Shown: positions 1 to 6,238, counted from the first letter of the stretch. The stretch is DNA of 8,218 nt from an uncultured Clostridia bacterium (GCA_945867255.1 CAMBHV010000047.1:1-8218), one strand, 5' to 3'. Numbers and translations: made by a program. The notes: a model not told the origin generated them from the sequence alone.

Positions 1-47
1 ATACGCTGCCCCGCCGCTTTGTGATTTATTATAGGGCAAAAGCTGAC

Positions 48-82
48 GTGGTGCAAGGTTCCAGTTTAACCCAGTGGTGCAA
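48..82. repeat. Direct repeat GTGGTGCAA x2 upstream of the ptsI promoter
   Basis: The 9-mer GTGGTGCAA occurs at 48-56 and again at 74-82, so the copies start 26 bp apart, about 2.5 helical turns. Both lie just upstream of the candidate ptsI promoter, where paired activator or repressor sites could sit. No known regulator motif was recognised. The spacing would place the copies on opposite DNA faces, and a chance repeat is quite possible. Confidence 0.3.
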
Positions 83-106
83 TGCCGCACACATATTACC
101 TTGTGC

Positions 107-135
107 TTGCAAATAAGATATATGTGCATTATTAT
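107..135 (+). promoter_or_regulatory. Candidate sigma-A promoter for ptsI-ptsH
   Basis: TTGCAA at 107-112 and TATTAT at 130-135 are separated by 17 bp. They match the -35 consensus at 4 of 6 positions and the -10 consensus at 5 of 6. Transcription would start near 142, leaving a leader of about 70 nt before ptsI. An alternative -10, TATGAT at 133-138, pairs less well by spacing. No terminator or obvious riboswitch fold was found between it and the gene. Confidence 0.45.
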
Positions 136-213
136 GATGAAAAGATCTTTCTGGCCGGAAGTTTTGTTCGCCCCCACATTATATGCTTTTAAAGAGTTTA
201 AGGAGCGGATGGC

Positions 214-1932
214 ATGGTATATCACGGAATCGGCGTTTCCTGTGGCGTAGCTGTGGGCCCTTTATATTGTTACGAGCCATTTATGCCGGAACCGCTTTGT
301 GCAGAACATAGCGAGGATATATCCGGGCAGACAGCGCTATATCAATCTGCCAAACGTGCCGCCCGTGAAGAGCTGGCACGGGTGTGTGAACACCTGGATG
401 AGGACAAGGCTTCCATCTTCCAGGCACATATGGAAATTTTGGATGACGAAGTAATAGATGAGGAAATTTTGGCAGGAATCAAAGGTGAGCAGTGGACGGC
501 GCAGTGGGCTGTGGAACAGGTATATGAGAATTGCCGCGCCGTACTGGGCAGCGTACCGGACGCACTCATCCGTGAGCGCGAAGCGGATCTTTTCGACGTA
601 AAGTTGCGTCTGCTGCGCATTTTGCAAGGCATGCCGGAGCGCGGCCTTTGCTGCCTGGAGCAATCGGTGATTGTGGCGGCAAAGGAGTTGCTTCCATCCG
701 ACACCGCTACTATGGATAAGGCCAATGTGCTGGGAATCGTTACAGAAATGGGCGGCGCCACCAGCCATTCCGCCATCCTGGCAAAAAGTTGGGGCATTCC
801 CGCTGTACTGGGCGTGGCGAACCTGATGCAGATTGCGCGGTGCGGCGAAATGGCGGTGCTGGACGCCGAGGCCGGTACGTTGGAAACACAGCCAACACCC
901 GAACAACTGGCTGTGGCGAAGGCTGCACGCGGAGCATGGCAGAAACAGATGAAAGAGGCAACTGCCTGGATTGACAAAGAGCCACTTACAAAGGATGGCG
1001 TCAGAATAGACCTTGGTTTGAACATTGGCGGCGCGGCCGATGAAGAATTGGCGGCCGCCCGGTATGCCGGTTTTGTGGGCTTGCTGCGTACAGAGTTTCT
1101 GTATATGAATGCGAACCATTTCCCAACTGAGGACGAACAGGTGGAACAGTATAAAAAGGTGCTGCGCACTTTTGACTCACGTCCGGTGGTGCTGCGCACA
1201 CTGGATATCGGTGGTGACAAAACGCTGCGTTATTTCCGGGCTCCCCGGGAGGATAACCCTCTTTTGGGCAGCCGTGCATTGCGGCTATGTTTTGAGAACC
1301 CGGAGATATTCCTTACTCAGCTTCGCGCCGCACTTCGCGCTGCAGTGCACGGCAATTTGTGGTTAATGTTTCCTATGGCTAGTTCTATAGAAGATGTTTG
1401 CCGGGCAAAGACTTTTGTGGAAACGGCGCGTAGCCAGCTGGCACAGAAAGGGGTGCAGGCAGGCCGCGTAAAGATAGGCGCTATGATCGAGGTGCCTTCC
1501 CTTGCATTGATGGCGCCGGAGCTGACGCGTGAGGTGGATTTTGCCTCCATCGGAACGAACGATTTGTGCCAGTATCTTACAGCGGCAGACCGCATGAATC
1601 CTGCGGTGGCACCGTACCATCAAAACTGGCATCCGGCGCTGTTTCGCCTTGTCGGCATGGCGGCACAGGCGTTTGAACAGGCGGGAAAGCCCCTTTGCGT
1701 ATGTGGAGAACTGGGCGGTGACGATCGGGCAGTACCCATTTTGGTAGGCCTTGGGTTACGGCGCCTTTCCATGAACGCTTCCCGCCTTGCGCCAGTGAAA
1801 CAGGCGCTGGCCAGCATGACGCTGGCGCAGATGCAATCCCTGGCAGAGCGTGTTCTAAAGTGTGTCAGTGAGGCCGAAGTACGGGCAGTGTTATGTGATG
1901 AAGCAGGAAAGGGAGGATATGAAGATGTATAA
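214..1932 (+). CDS. ptsI: PTS Enzyme I (phosphoenolpyruvate-protein phosphotransferase)
   Basis: Cytoplasmic enzyme that takes phosphate from PEP onto an active-site histidine and passes it to HPr, the first step of sugar phosphotransfer uptake. The 572 residues match the family's usual length of about 575. In order: an N-terminal HPr-binding/helical region (about 1-140), the swivelling phosphohistidine domain with GGATSHSAI at 180-188 (active His185), and the C-terminal PEP-binding TIM barrel. The barrel shows LLRTEF (Arg292), RTLDIGGDK (Arg328), SIGTNDL (Asn449, Asp450) and CGELGGD (proton-donor Cys498). Two positions differ from the commonest form: GGAT instead of GGRT beside the histidine, and CGELGGD instead of CGEMAGD. 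ATG 214 lies 8 nt after AAGGAG (200-205). It overlaps ptsH by 8 nt, which implies coupled translation. It is probably a working Enzyme I; a specialised paralogue cannot be excluded. Confidence 0.95.
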   Translation: MVYHGIGVSCGVAVGPLYCYEPFMPEPLCAEHSEDISGQTALYQSAKRAAREELARVCEHLDEDKASIFQAHMEILDDEVIDEEILAGIKGEQWTAQWAVEQVYENCRAVLGSVPDALIREREADLFDVKLRLLRILQGMPERGLCCLEQSVIVAAKELLPSDTATMDKANVLGIVTEMGGATSHSAILAKSWGIPAVLGVANLMQIARCGEMAVLDAEAGTLETQPTPEQLAVAKAARGAWQKQMKEATAWIDKEPLTKDGVRIDLGLNIGGAADEELAAARYAGFVGLLRTEFLYMNANHFPTEDEQVEQYKKVLRTFDSRPVVLRTLDIGGDKTLRYFRAPREDNPLLGSRALRLCFENPEIFLTQLRAALRAAVHGNLWLMFPMASSIEDVCRAKTFVETARSQLAQKGVQAGRVKIGAMIEVPSLALMAPELTREVDFASIGTNDLCQYLTAADRMNPAVAPYHQNWHPALFRLVGMAAQAFEQAGKPLCVCGELGGDDRAVPILVGLGLRRLSMNASRLAPVKQALASMTLAQMQSLAERVLKCVSEAEVRAVLCDEAGKGGYEDV

Positions 1933-2206
1933 AAAGGAAACCACCGTGTGCAACCCCACCGGGTTGCATGCTCGCCCTGCCGCGCAATTTGCCAACACAG
2001 CCAAGCAGTTTGAAAGCAAAGTGTTCGTGCGTAACCTCTCAAGTGAGGGCAGAAGTGATCCGGGAAACGCGAAATCTATCATTTCCATCCTTACGCTGGG
2101 AATGGGACAAGGTACCCGGATAGAAATCAGCGCCGAAGGCGAAGATGAGCAAAGCGCGGTGGATACGCTGATCAGCCTGGTGGATGCAGGATTCGGCGAG
2201 GTTTAA
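1925..2206 (+). CDS. ptsH: HPr phosphocarrier protein
   Basis: Small cytoplasmic carrier that accepts phosphate from Enzyme I on a histidine and donates it to sugar-specific EIIA domains. In Firmicutes it also serves catabolite control when phosphorylated on a serine. From ATG 1925 the protein has 93 residues, with the active-site motif GLHARPA placing the histidine at position 15, exactly the canonical number. The regulatory serine region is NAKSIISIL (Ser51, equivalent to Ser46). The shift of five reflects an insertion in the preceding loop (about residues 39-47), giving slightly more than the usual 85-90 residues. GGAGG at 1912-1916 lies 8 nt before ATG 1925 but only 2 nt before in-frame ATG 1919, so 1925 is preferred. 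The ribosome binding site lies inside ptsI. The downstream order ptsI-ptsH is reversed from the common arrangement. Confidence 0.93.
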   Translation: MYKKETTVCNPTGLHARPAAQFANTAKQFESKVFVRNLSSEGRSDPGNAKSIISILTLGMGQGTRIEISAEGEDEQSAVDTLISLVDAGFGEV

Positions 2207-2228
2207 CGAAAGGAAAAACGAACGGGGA

Positions 2229-2266
2229 CACCCCCAGGTGCAAGTTCTGTGCCGGGGGTGCATTTT
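2229..2266 (+). terminator. Probable terminator after ptsH
   Basis: CACCCCC (2229-2235) pairs perfectly with GGGGGTG (2254-2260). The stem can continue inward past a bulged A2236 through G2237-A2242 with T2248-C2253, including two G-U pairs, leaving the loop AGTTC. A short CATTTT follows. The stem is very stable but the T run is only four, so termination may be partial. It separates the pts genes from the pyr promoter 15 bp further on. Confidence 0.65.
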
Positions 2267-2280
2267 CCTGCCGGAAAACG

Positions 2281-2310
2281 TTGACAAGCCGAGGAATAAC
2301 GTGCTAAAAT
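2281..2310 (+). promoter_or_regulatory. Strong sigma-A promoter of the pyr operon
   Basis: A perfect -35 TTGACA (2281-2286) is followed after 18 bp by TAAAAT (2305-2310), which matches the -10 consensus at 5 of 6 positions. TG at 2302-2303, with one base before the hexamer, makes an extended -10. Transcription should start near 2317, giving a leader of about 165 nt before pyrC. This is the best promoter in the window, so control of the operon is more likely exerted downstream, in the leader, than at initiation. Confidence 0.85.
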
Positions 2311-2345
2311 ACGAGGAAATATATAGAAAGGCGGAGGAAGCAAGA

Positions 2346-2402
2346 ATGGCGCAGTGCCTGCGAAACAAAAGAACTGTGCGTTTTCAATGCCTTATTGTTT
2401 GA
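2346..2402 (+). CDS. Putative pyr leader peptide (18 aa)
   Basis: ATG 2346 opens an 18-residue ORF, MAQCLRNKRTVRFQCLIV, ending at TGA 2400-2402. GGAGG at 2333-2337 lies 8 nt upstream, as good as any site in the window, which argues that it is translated. The last bases of its stop codon are the first bases of the terminator's 5' arm. Its likely role is to position a ribosome, not to make a functional protein. Its start resembles the recalled N-terminus of E. coli PyrL (MVQCVR), though six residues could match by chance. Three Arg codons (CGA, AGA, CGT) leave room for an alternative, arginine-sensing reading. No homology search could be run. Confidence 0.65.
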   Translation: MAQCLRNKRTVRFQCLIV

Positions 2403-2436
2403 ACTTTTCCTTTTTTGTGGAAAAGTTCTTTTTTTT
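2401..2436 (+). terminator. Intrinsic terminator/attenuator upstream of pyrC
   Basis: GAACTTTTCC (2401-2410) and GGAAAAGTTC (2419-2428) form a perfect 10-bp stem with the loop TTTTTTGT, followed by eight T (2429-2436). This is a textbook intrinsic terminator, placed between the pyr promoter and pyrC with no other gene between them apart from the leader ORF. Its only sensible role there is premature termination of the pyr transcript. The stem is A/T-rich and so of moderate stability, suiting a conditional terminator. Confidence 0.9.
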
Positions 2437-2457
2437 GCGTGCGGGGCCACCCGACGC
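2437..2457 (+). other. GC-rich hairpin between attenuator and pyrC
   Basis: GCGT (2437-2440) pairs with ACGC (2454-2457), and CGGG (2442-2445) pairs with CCCG (2450-2453) around a GCCA loop, with G2441 bulged. It starts directly after the attenuator T tract and ends 11 nt before the pyrC ribosome binding site. It could shield the 5' end of the read-through mRNA or have no role. Its loop does not match the PyrR binding-loop consensus. Confidence 0.4.
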
Positions 2458-2481
2458 ATGGGTTTGAAAAGGAGAGATATC

Positions 2482-3663
2482 ATGCTGATCCAACATGCAA
2501 AGCTGGTAGATGCCACTGGAGAGCGCGAGGGGGATATTCTGATTCGCGACGGGAAGATTGCCGCTGTGGGTCAGGGCTTGCACGCAGAGGATGGGGAGCA
2601 AGTTCTGAATGCTGACGGCCTTGTGGCAATGCCGGCCTTCATCGACCTGCACACGCATTTTCGCACGCCGGGGCTGGAGCACAAGGAGACTGTGGAAACG
2701 GGCAGCCGTGCGGCAGCCCGCGGAGGCTATACTTTCGTCAATTGCATGCCCAACACAAAACCGGTATGCTCTTCGGGCGCTATTGCCCAAAGTGTTATGG
2801 ACGAGGCAAAACGCGTGGGTTTGTGTGATGTGAACCAGTGTGTGTCCATCACAAAAGATTTTGACGGAAAAACAGTTGGGCATTTGCGCGCACTGCCGAA
2901 AAATTTGCGCTTTATCAGTGAGGATGGAAAGGGTGTACGGGAGTCGAAGGTGATGTACGAGGCTATGTGCATCGCGGCGGAAAAGGGGCTCACTGTGATG
3001 AGCCATGCAGAGGATATGGACCTTTCTGCCATCGATTACCGCCTGGCAGAGAACCTGGAAACCGCGAGAAATCTTTACCTTGCGGCTTCCACTGGAGCAA
3101 AATTGCACATGTGCCATGTCAGCACAAAAGAGGCACTGGAAGATATCTTAACGGCAAAACGCCGTGGCTTAAATGTGACATTTGAGGTGACGCCACATCA
3201 TATCTGGTTCTGTCATGATGATTTTCGTGTAAATCCTCCTATCCGCCAGCAGGAGGATGTGGATGCGTTGATTGCTGCCATGTTGGCAGACAAGGTGGAC
3301 GCCATCGCTACGGATCATGCACCTCATACCCCTCAGGATAAACAAAACGGCGCGCCTGGGTGCGTGGGCCTGGAAACGGCATTTTCCGTGTGCTACACGA
3401 AACTGTGCCGGGAACATGGTATGCCGCTTGCCAGATTGAGCCGCATGATGTCAAAAACGCCTGCGGCTATCCTGGGCCTGAATAAGGGCTTGCTTGAACA
3501 AGGATTTGACGGCGATGTGGTGCTGGTGGCACCCCAGGAAGAGTATCTTGTAGACCCCGATGATTTTGCCGGAAAAAGTCACAATACGCCATATGCGGGC
3601 CTGCGCCTGTGCGGCAAGGTGAAAACTACGGTAAAGCAGGGCGTTATCACATATCAGGAATAA
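2482..3663 (+). CDS. pyrC: Dihydroorotase, type I (PyrC)
   Basis: Cytoplasmic zinc amidohydrolase that reversibly cyclises N-carbamoyl-L-aspartate to dihydroorotate, step 3 of UMP synthesis. The 393-residue protein shows metal and substrate motifs in order: DLHTHFRTPG (His57, His59, Arg61), FVNCMPNT (Asn91), SEDGKG (Asp148), SHAED (His175), HMCHVST (His212) and TDHAPH (Asp278). It is shorter than the roughly 425-residue Bacillus enzyme. The segment between SHAED and the following helix NLETARNLYLA is compact and lacks the usual glycine/proline-rich stretch. ATG 2482 is chosen because AAGGAG (2469-2474) lies 7 nt upstream; the frame stays open back into the attenuator, but that extension has no conserved residues. 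It is first in the pyrCFKDE series and 37 nt from pyrF. Confidence 0.95.
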   Translation: MLIQHAKLVDATGEREGDILIRDGKIAAVGQGLHAEDGEQVLNADGLVAMPAFIDLHTHFRTPGLEHKETVETGSRAAARGGYTFVNCMPNTKPVCSSGAIAQSVMDEAKRVGLCDVNQCVSITKDFDGKTVGHLRALPKNLRFISEDGKGVRESKVMYEAMCIAAEKGLTVMSHAEDMDLSAIDYRLAENLETARNLYLAASTGAKLHMCHVSTKEALEDILTAKRRGLNVTFEVTPHHIWFCHDDFRVNPPIRQQEDVDALIAAMLADKVDAIATDHAPHTPQDKQNGAPGCVGLETAFSVCYTKLCREHGMPLARLSRMMSKTPAAILGLNKGLLEQGFDGDVVLVAPQEEYLVDPDDFAGKSHNTPYAGLRLCGKVKTTVKQGVITYQE

Positions 3664-3700
3664 ATCAAAGCCAATCGAAGATAGAAAAGGAGAATGAGAT

Positions 3701-4567
3701 ATGCTGCAAGTAGATCGTTTATATGAGGCCGTACAACAGCGCGGCCCGGTATGTGTGGGCCTTGATACAGACCCCTCTTATCTTCCCGAAGGCTTTGCAA
3801 AGCCGGAGTTAACGGCAGGCGAAAATGTTTTTCGCTTCAACCGTGAAGTGATTGAAGCCACCAAAGCAGTGGCAGCCTGTTTCAAAGTGCAGATTGCCTA
3901 TTATGAAGCGCTTGGGCTGGACGGCTTGCGTGCCTATCAGCAAACGGTGGAATATCTGCGCAAGAACGATTTGCCCGTAATTGCAGACGTGAAGCGCGGT
4001 GATATTGCCAAAACCGCAGAAATGTATGCAAAGGCTCATTTTACGGGCGATCTGGAAGTGGACTGGATGACTTTGGCCCCCTACATGGGGCTGGATTCCA
4101 TTGCCCCATATACGCAGTATATGCGCGATCAGGGCAAGGGTGTGTTTGTACTGTGCCGTACCTCGAACCCCGGTGCGAAAGACTTTGAGTATGAACAGCT
4201 GGCCGATGGCCGCCATGTATACGACATGGTAGGAGATAAACTGAACGCTATGGGCAAGGAATATGTGGGCCAGCACGGCTATTCCTCCCTGGGGCTTGTC
4301 ATTGGCGGTACGCACATCGAAGAGGCCAAAGAAATTCGTGCCCGTTATCGCGACACATTCTTCCTGATCCCTGGTTACGGTGCACAGGGTGGCACTGCAC
4401 AGGACATTGCACAGTATCTTAGCGCAGGCAATGGTGGTGTGGTGAATTCCAGCCGTGGTGTGCTGCTGGCCTACAAAAAACAGGAGGGCGTGCCATTTGC
4501 CCAGGCGGCTTACAACGAGTGCGTGAAGATGAAGGAGGCTATTGCCGATGCCTGCGCAAAACTTTGA
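3701..4567 (+). CDS. pyrF: Orotidine-5'-phosphate decarboxylase, type 2 (PyrF)
   Basis: Cytoplasmic TIM-barrel enzyme that decarboxylates OMP to UMP, the last step of the pathway. The 288-residue length and the opening VCVGLDTDPSYLP (17-29) point to the type 2 subfamily, which is longer than the roughly 235-residue type 1 enzymes of Bacillus and E. coli. The catalytic motif is ADVKRGDI (Asp96, Lys98, Asp101). LIPGYGAQGG (222-231) and NSSRG (Arg252) fit the phosphate-binding end of the barrel. AAAAGGAG (3685-3692) lies 8 nt before ATG 3701. The last 20 nt overlap the start of pyrK, whose ribosome binding site lies within this gene, so translation of the two is probably coupled. Confidence 0.95.
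   Translation: MLQVDRLYEAVQQRGPVCVGLDTDPSYLPEGFAKPELTAGENVFRFNREVIEATKAVAACFKVQIAYYEALGLDGLRAYQQTVEYLRKNDLPVIADVKRGDIAKTAEMYAKAHFTGDLEVDWMTLAPYMGLDSIAPYTQYMRDQGKGVFVLCRTSNPGAKDFEYEQLADGRHVYDMVGDKLNAMGKEYVGQHGYSSLGLVIGGTHIEEAKEIRARYRDTFFLIPGYGAQGGTAQDIAQYLSAGNGGVVNSSRGVLLAYKKQEGVPFAQAAYNECVKMKEAIADACAKL
4532..4550 (+). promoter_or_regulatory. Ribosome binding site deciding the pyrK start
   Basis: AAGGAGG (4532-4538) lies inside the 3' end of pyrF, 9 nt before ATG 4548 and only 3 nt before an in-frame TTG at 4542. This favours ATG 4548 and supports translational coupling of pyrK to pyrF. Confidence 0.8.
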
Positions 4568-5306
4568 GGCCAGTGTTCTGGTAAACAGCCAGCAGGCTGC
4601 GGATATTTTTCTGCTTACGGTGTATCTGCCACCGCAATATGACAAACCCAAAGCGGGCCAGTTTTATATGTTGCGCGCCTGGCGCGCGGATGAGCCGCCG
4701 TTGCTTTCGCGCCCCATCAGTGTGCATCATTATGAAGAAGGAACGCGTGCGTTGAGCTTTCTGTACCAGGTAAAGGGAAACGGTACGCAGAAACTGGCGG
4801 CACTAAAACAGGGTGACACGGTACAGCTTACCGGCCCGGCGGGAAACGGATTTCCCATAGAGGGGCGTCATGTGGCCGTTGTGGGTGGAGGCATTGGCAC
4901 GGCACCGCTGTTTTACCTTGCCGAGCAGCTCACGGCTGCGGGTGTGCAGACAGAATGCCTTCTGGGGTTCCGCGATGAACCCTATCGTCTGGCCCATTTT
5001 GCACGCGGTGGCCGAAACGTGCGGGTAGCCACCGATACCGGCAGCTATGGCCACCATGGTTTTGTTACAGAACTGCTGGAGCCGGCTCAGTACGATGTAG
5101 TATATATCTGCGGGCCTGAACCCATGATGCGCGCTACGGCCAAAAAGTGCCTGGCTGCCGGTGTGAAGTGCTATGTGAGCATGGAGCGCAAAATGGCCTG
5201 CGGCCTGGGTGCGTGCCTTGGGTGCACCTGTAAAACAGAAAAGGGCGAACTGGTGTGCATCTGCAAGGAGGGGCCCGTGTTTGAGGGAGGTGTATTCTTT
5301 GGCTGA
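4548..5306 (+). CDS. pyrK: Dihydroorotate dehydrogenase electron-transfer subunit (PyrK)
   Basis: Iron-sulfur flavoprotein that partners PyrD in the class 1B enzyme, passing electrons from dihydroorotate to NAD+. The 252 residues read as a ferredoxin-reductase fold followed by a cluster domain. LLSRPISV (52-59) is the FAD-binding motif, VVGGGIGTAPL (111-121) the nucleotide loop and CGPEPMM (188-194) the NAD-binding motif. MACGLGACLGC gives the [2Fe-2S] ligands Cys218, Cys223 and Cys226, with Cys239 in CKEGPVF as the probable fourth. The family usually has about 250-265 residues. It overlaps pyrF by 20 nt and pyrD by 8 nt, suggesting coupled synthesis of the two subunits. Confidence 0.95.
   Translation: MPAQNFEASVLVNSQQAADIFLLTVYLPPQYDKPKAGQFYMLRAWRADEPPLLSRPISVHHYEEGTRALSFLYQVKGNGTQKLAALKQGDTVQLTGPAGNGFPIEGRHVAVVGGGIGTAPLFYLAEQLTAAGVQTECLLGFRDEPYRLAHFARGGRNVRVATDTGSYGHHGFVTELLEPAQYDVVYICGPEPMMRATAKKCLAAGVKCYVSMERKMACGLGACLGCTCKTEKGELVCICKEGPVFEGGVFFG
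5285..5301 (+). promoter_or_regulatory. Ribosome binding site deciding the TTG start of pyrD
   Basis: GGGAGG (5285-5290) precedes TTG 5299 by 8 nt. The in-frame GTG at 5290 overlaps this site and so cannot use it. No ATG is available near the conserved N-terminus. Confidence 0.75.
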
Positions 5307-6204
5307 TCTGCATGTAACACTTTGTGGTGTGCCGTTGCAAAGCCCTGTGATTGCGGCCTCGGGTACATTTGGCTTTGGGCAGGAGTTTTCGCGCATTGTA
5401 GATATGCATTGGCTGGGGGCCATTTCGGGAAAAGGCCTTACTTTGGAGGGCAAAGCTGGCAACGAGGGCGAACGGTTGTATGAAACACCGGCAGGGCTCA
5501 TCAATTCCATTGGTTTGCAAAACCCCGGCGTGCGGCACTTTATCGAACAGGAATTGCCAGCCATGAAGCGCCTTGGCCCGGCGGCTATGGCCAATCTGGG
5601 TGGCAGCACGATCGATACCTATGAGGAGGGTGCACGTCTTCTGGATGCCACGGACGTGGACCTGATCGAACTGAACATCTCCTGCCCGAATGTAAAGGCG
5701 GGCGGCATTGCTTATGGCATTCGCGCGGAAAGTGCCAAAGAGGTCGTATCGCGCGTGCGTGCGTGTACGAAAAAACCGCTGGTGGTAAAACTGAGCCCAA
5801 ATGCGGAAAATATCACAGAGATGGCGCTTGCATGCGAAGCAGCCGGGGCGGATGGCCTTAGCCTGGTAAACACATTTCAGGCCATGGCAATTGATATTTC
5901 CACGCGTCGGCCTGTGTTCCAAAACGTATTTGCGGGGCTTTCCGGCCCGGCAATCCGGCCAATTGCGCTGCGCATGGTATATCAGGTGTGTAAGGCGGTT
6001 CATGTTCCGGTGGTGGGGCTTGGCGGCATTGCTACAGCCGAAGATGCACTGGAATTTATCATGGCGGGTGCAACTGCCGTGCAGGTGGGTACGGCCAGTT
6101 TCGCAAACCCGCATGCCTGTGAGGAAGTTGCCCGCGGCATAGCAGCTTGGATGGATAAAAATGGTGTAAAAACACTGGATGAAATTCGCGGCGCGGCGCT
6201 GTAA
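5299..6204 (+). CDS. pyrD: Dihydroorotate dehydrogenase class 1B catalytic subunit (PyrD)
   Basis: Cytoplasmic FMN enzyme that oxidises dihydroorotate to orotate, step 4 of UMP synthesis, handing electrons to PyrK. From TTG 5299 it has 301 residues, the usual length for class 1B. Visible motifs are ASGTFGFG (20-27), NSIGLQNPG (69-77) and ELNISCPNVK (124-133), with the class 1 catalytic base Cys129; class 2 enzymes have serine there. Also present are the substrate/FMN segment LVNT, GLSGPAI, and the FMN phosphate sites GLGGI and VGTA near the C-terminus. The TTG start is unusual but well supported by spacing and by alignment of the N-terminus. It overlaps pyrK by 8 nt and lies 34 nt from pyrE. 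Confidence 0.94.
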   Translation: MADLHVTLCGVPLQSPVIAASGTFGFGQEFSRIVDMHWLGAISGKGLTLEGKAGNEGERLYETPAGLINSIGLQNPGVRHFIEQELPAMKRLGPAAMANLGGSTIDTYEEGARLLDATDVDLIELNISCPNVKAGGIAYGIRAESAKEVVSRVRACTKKPLVVKLSPNAENITEMALACEAAGADGLSLVNTFQAMAIDISTRRPVFQNVFAGLSGPAIRPIALRMVYQVCKAVHVPVVGLGGIATAEDALEFIMAGATAVQVGTASFANPHACEEVARGIAAWMDKNGVKTLDEIRGAAL

Positions 6205-6238
6205 TGCCTGCCGTATACAAGGAAAGGAAGAAAAGAAA

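Larger units (their letters stand above)
1..213. other. Upstream region with no confident gene
   Basis: No convincing complete gene is seen here. Reading frame 3 is open from the window edge to a TAA at 114-116 (37 codons) and could be the tail of a gene that begins outside the window, but its translation is not recognised and no motif is visible. The other two forward frames close early, at TGA 22-24 and TAG 32-34. The rest holds a 9-nt direct repeat (48-82), a candidate promoter (107-135), a 10-bp palindrome AAAGATCTTT (141-150) and the ptsI ribosome binding site AAGGAG at 200-205. Confidence 0.5.
2317..2481 (+). promoter_or_regulatory. pyr operon attenuator leader, probably translation-coupled
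   Basis: Between the promoter and pyrC lie, in order: a GGAGG ribosome binding site (2333-2337), an 18-codon ORF (2346-2402), a small hairpin CGCAG/CTGCG within that ORF (2350-2354 with 2358-2362), a T-rich stretch (2381-2418, 23 T of 38), a strong terminator (2401-2436) and a second hairpin (2437-2457). A ribosome near the leader stop codon would cover the terminator's 5' arm. This layout resembles enterobacterial pyrBI attenuation, where slow transcription at low UTP lets the ribosome catch up and block termination. No PyrR-binding-loop sequence was seen, and no good competing antiterminator helix: the best found is 5 bp, AAAAG (2367-2371) with CTTTT (2404-2408). The mechanism is inferred. 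Confidence 0.7.

Noticed and set aside
3..116. 3' end of an upstream gene in frame 3 (37 open codons)
   Set aside because: The translation is not recognised, there is no motif, and an open stretch of this length can occur by chance; noted only within the upstream-region entry.
141..150. AAAGATCTTT palindrome as an operator
   Set aside because: Ten bases with no second copy in a functional position; too short and A/T-rich to support a call. It does not match the catabolite-response cre consensus either.
1862..1924. Longer HPr starting inside ptsI
   Set aside because: The extension lacks conserved residues, and ATG 1925 gives the canonical His15 and the right ribosome-binding-site spacing.
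2311..2481. PyrR-binding attenuation site in the pyr leader
   Set aside because: The expected binding-loop sequence (a CNGNGA-type hexaloop flanked by UCC and GGU-like arms) was not found in the leader by eye.
2395..2481. N-terminal extension of PyrC through the attenuator
   Set aside because: The frame is open only because the terminator is T-rich; the conserved protein begins at ATG 2482 behind a good ribosome binding site.
3809..4651. 280-codon minus-strand ORF across pyrF
   Set aside because: Shadow of pyrF; no recognisable domain and no plausible promoter.
5134..6114. 326-codon ORF on the minus strand across pyrK/pyrD
   Set aside because: It is antisense to clearly conserved genes and its Cys/His/Arg-rich translation is typical of a shadow frame.
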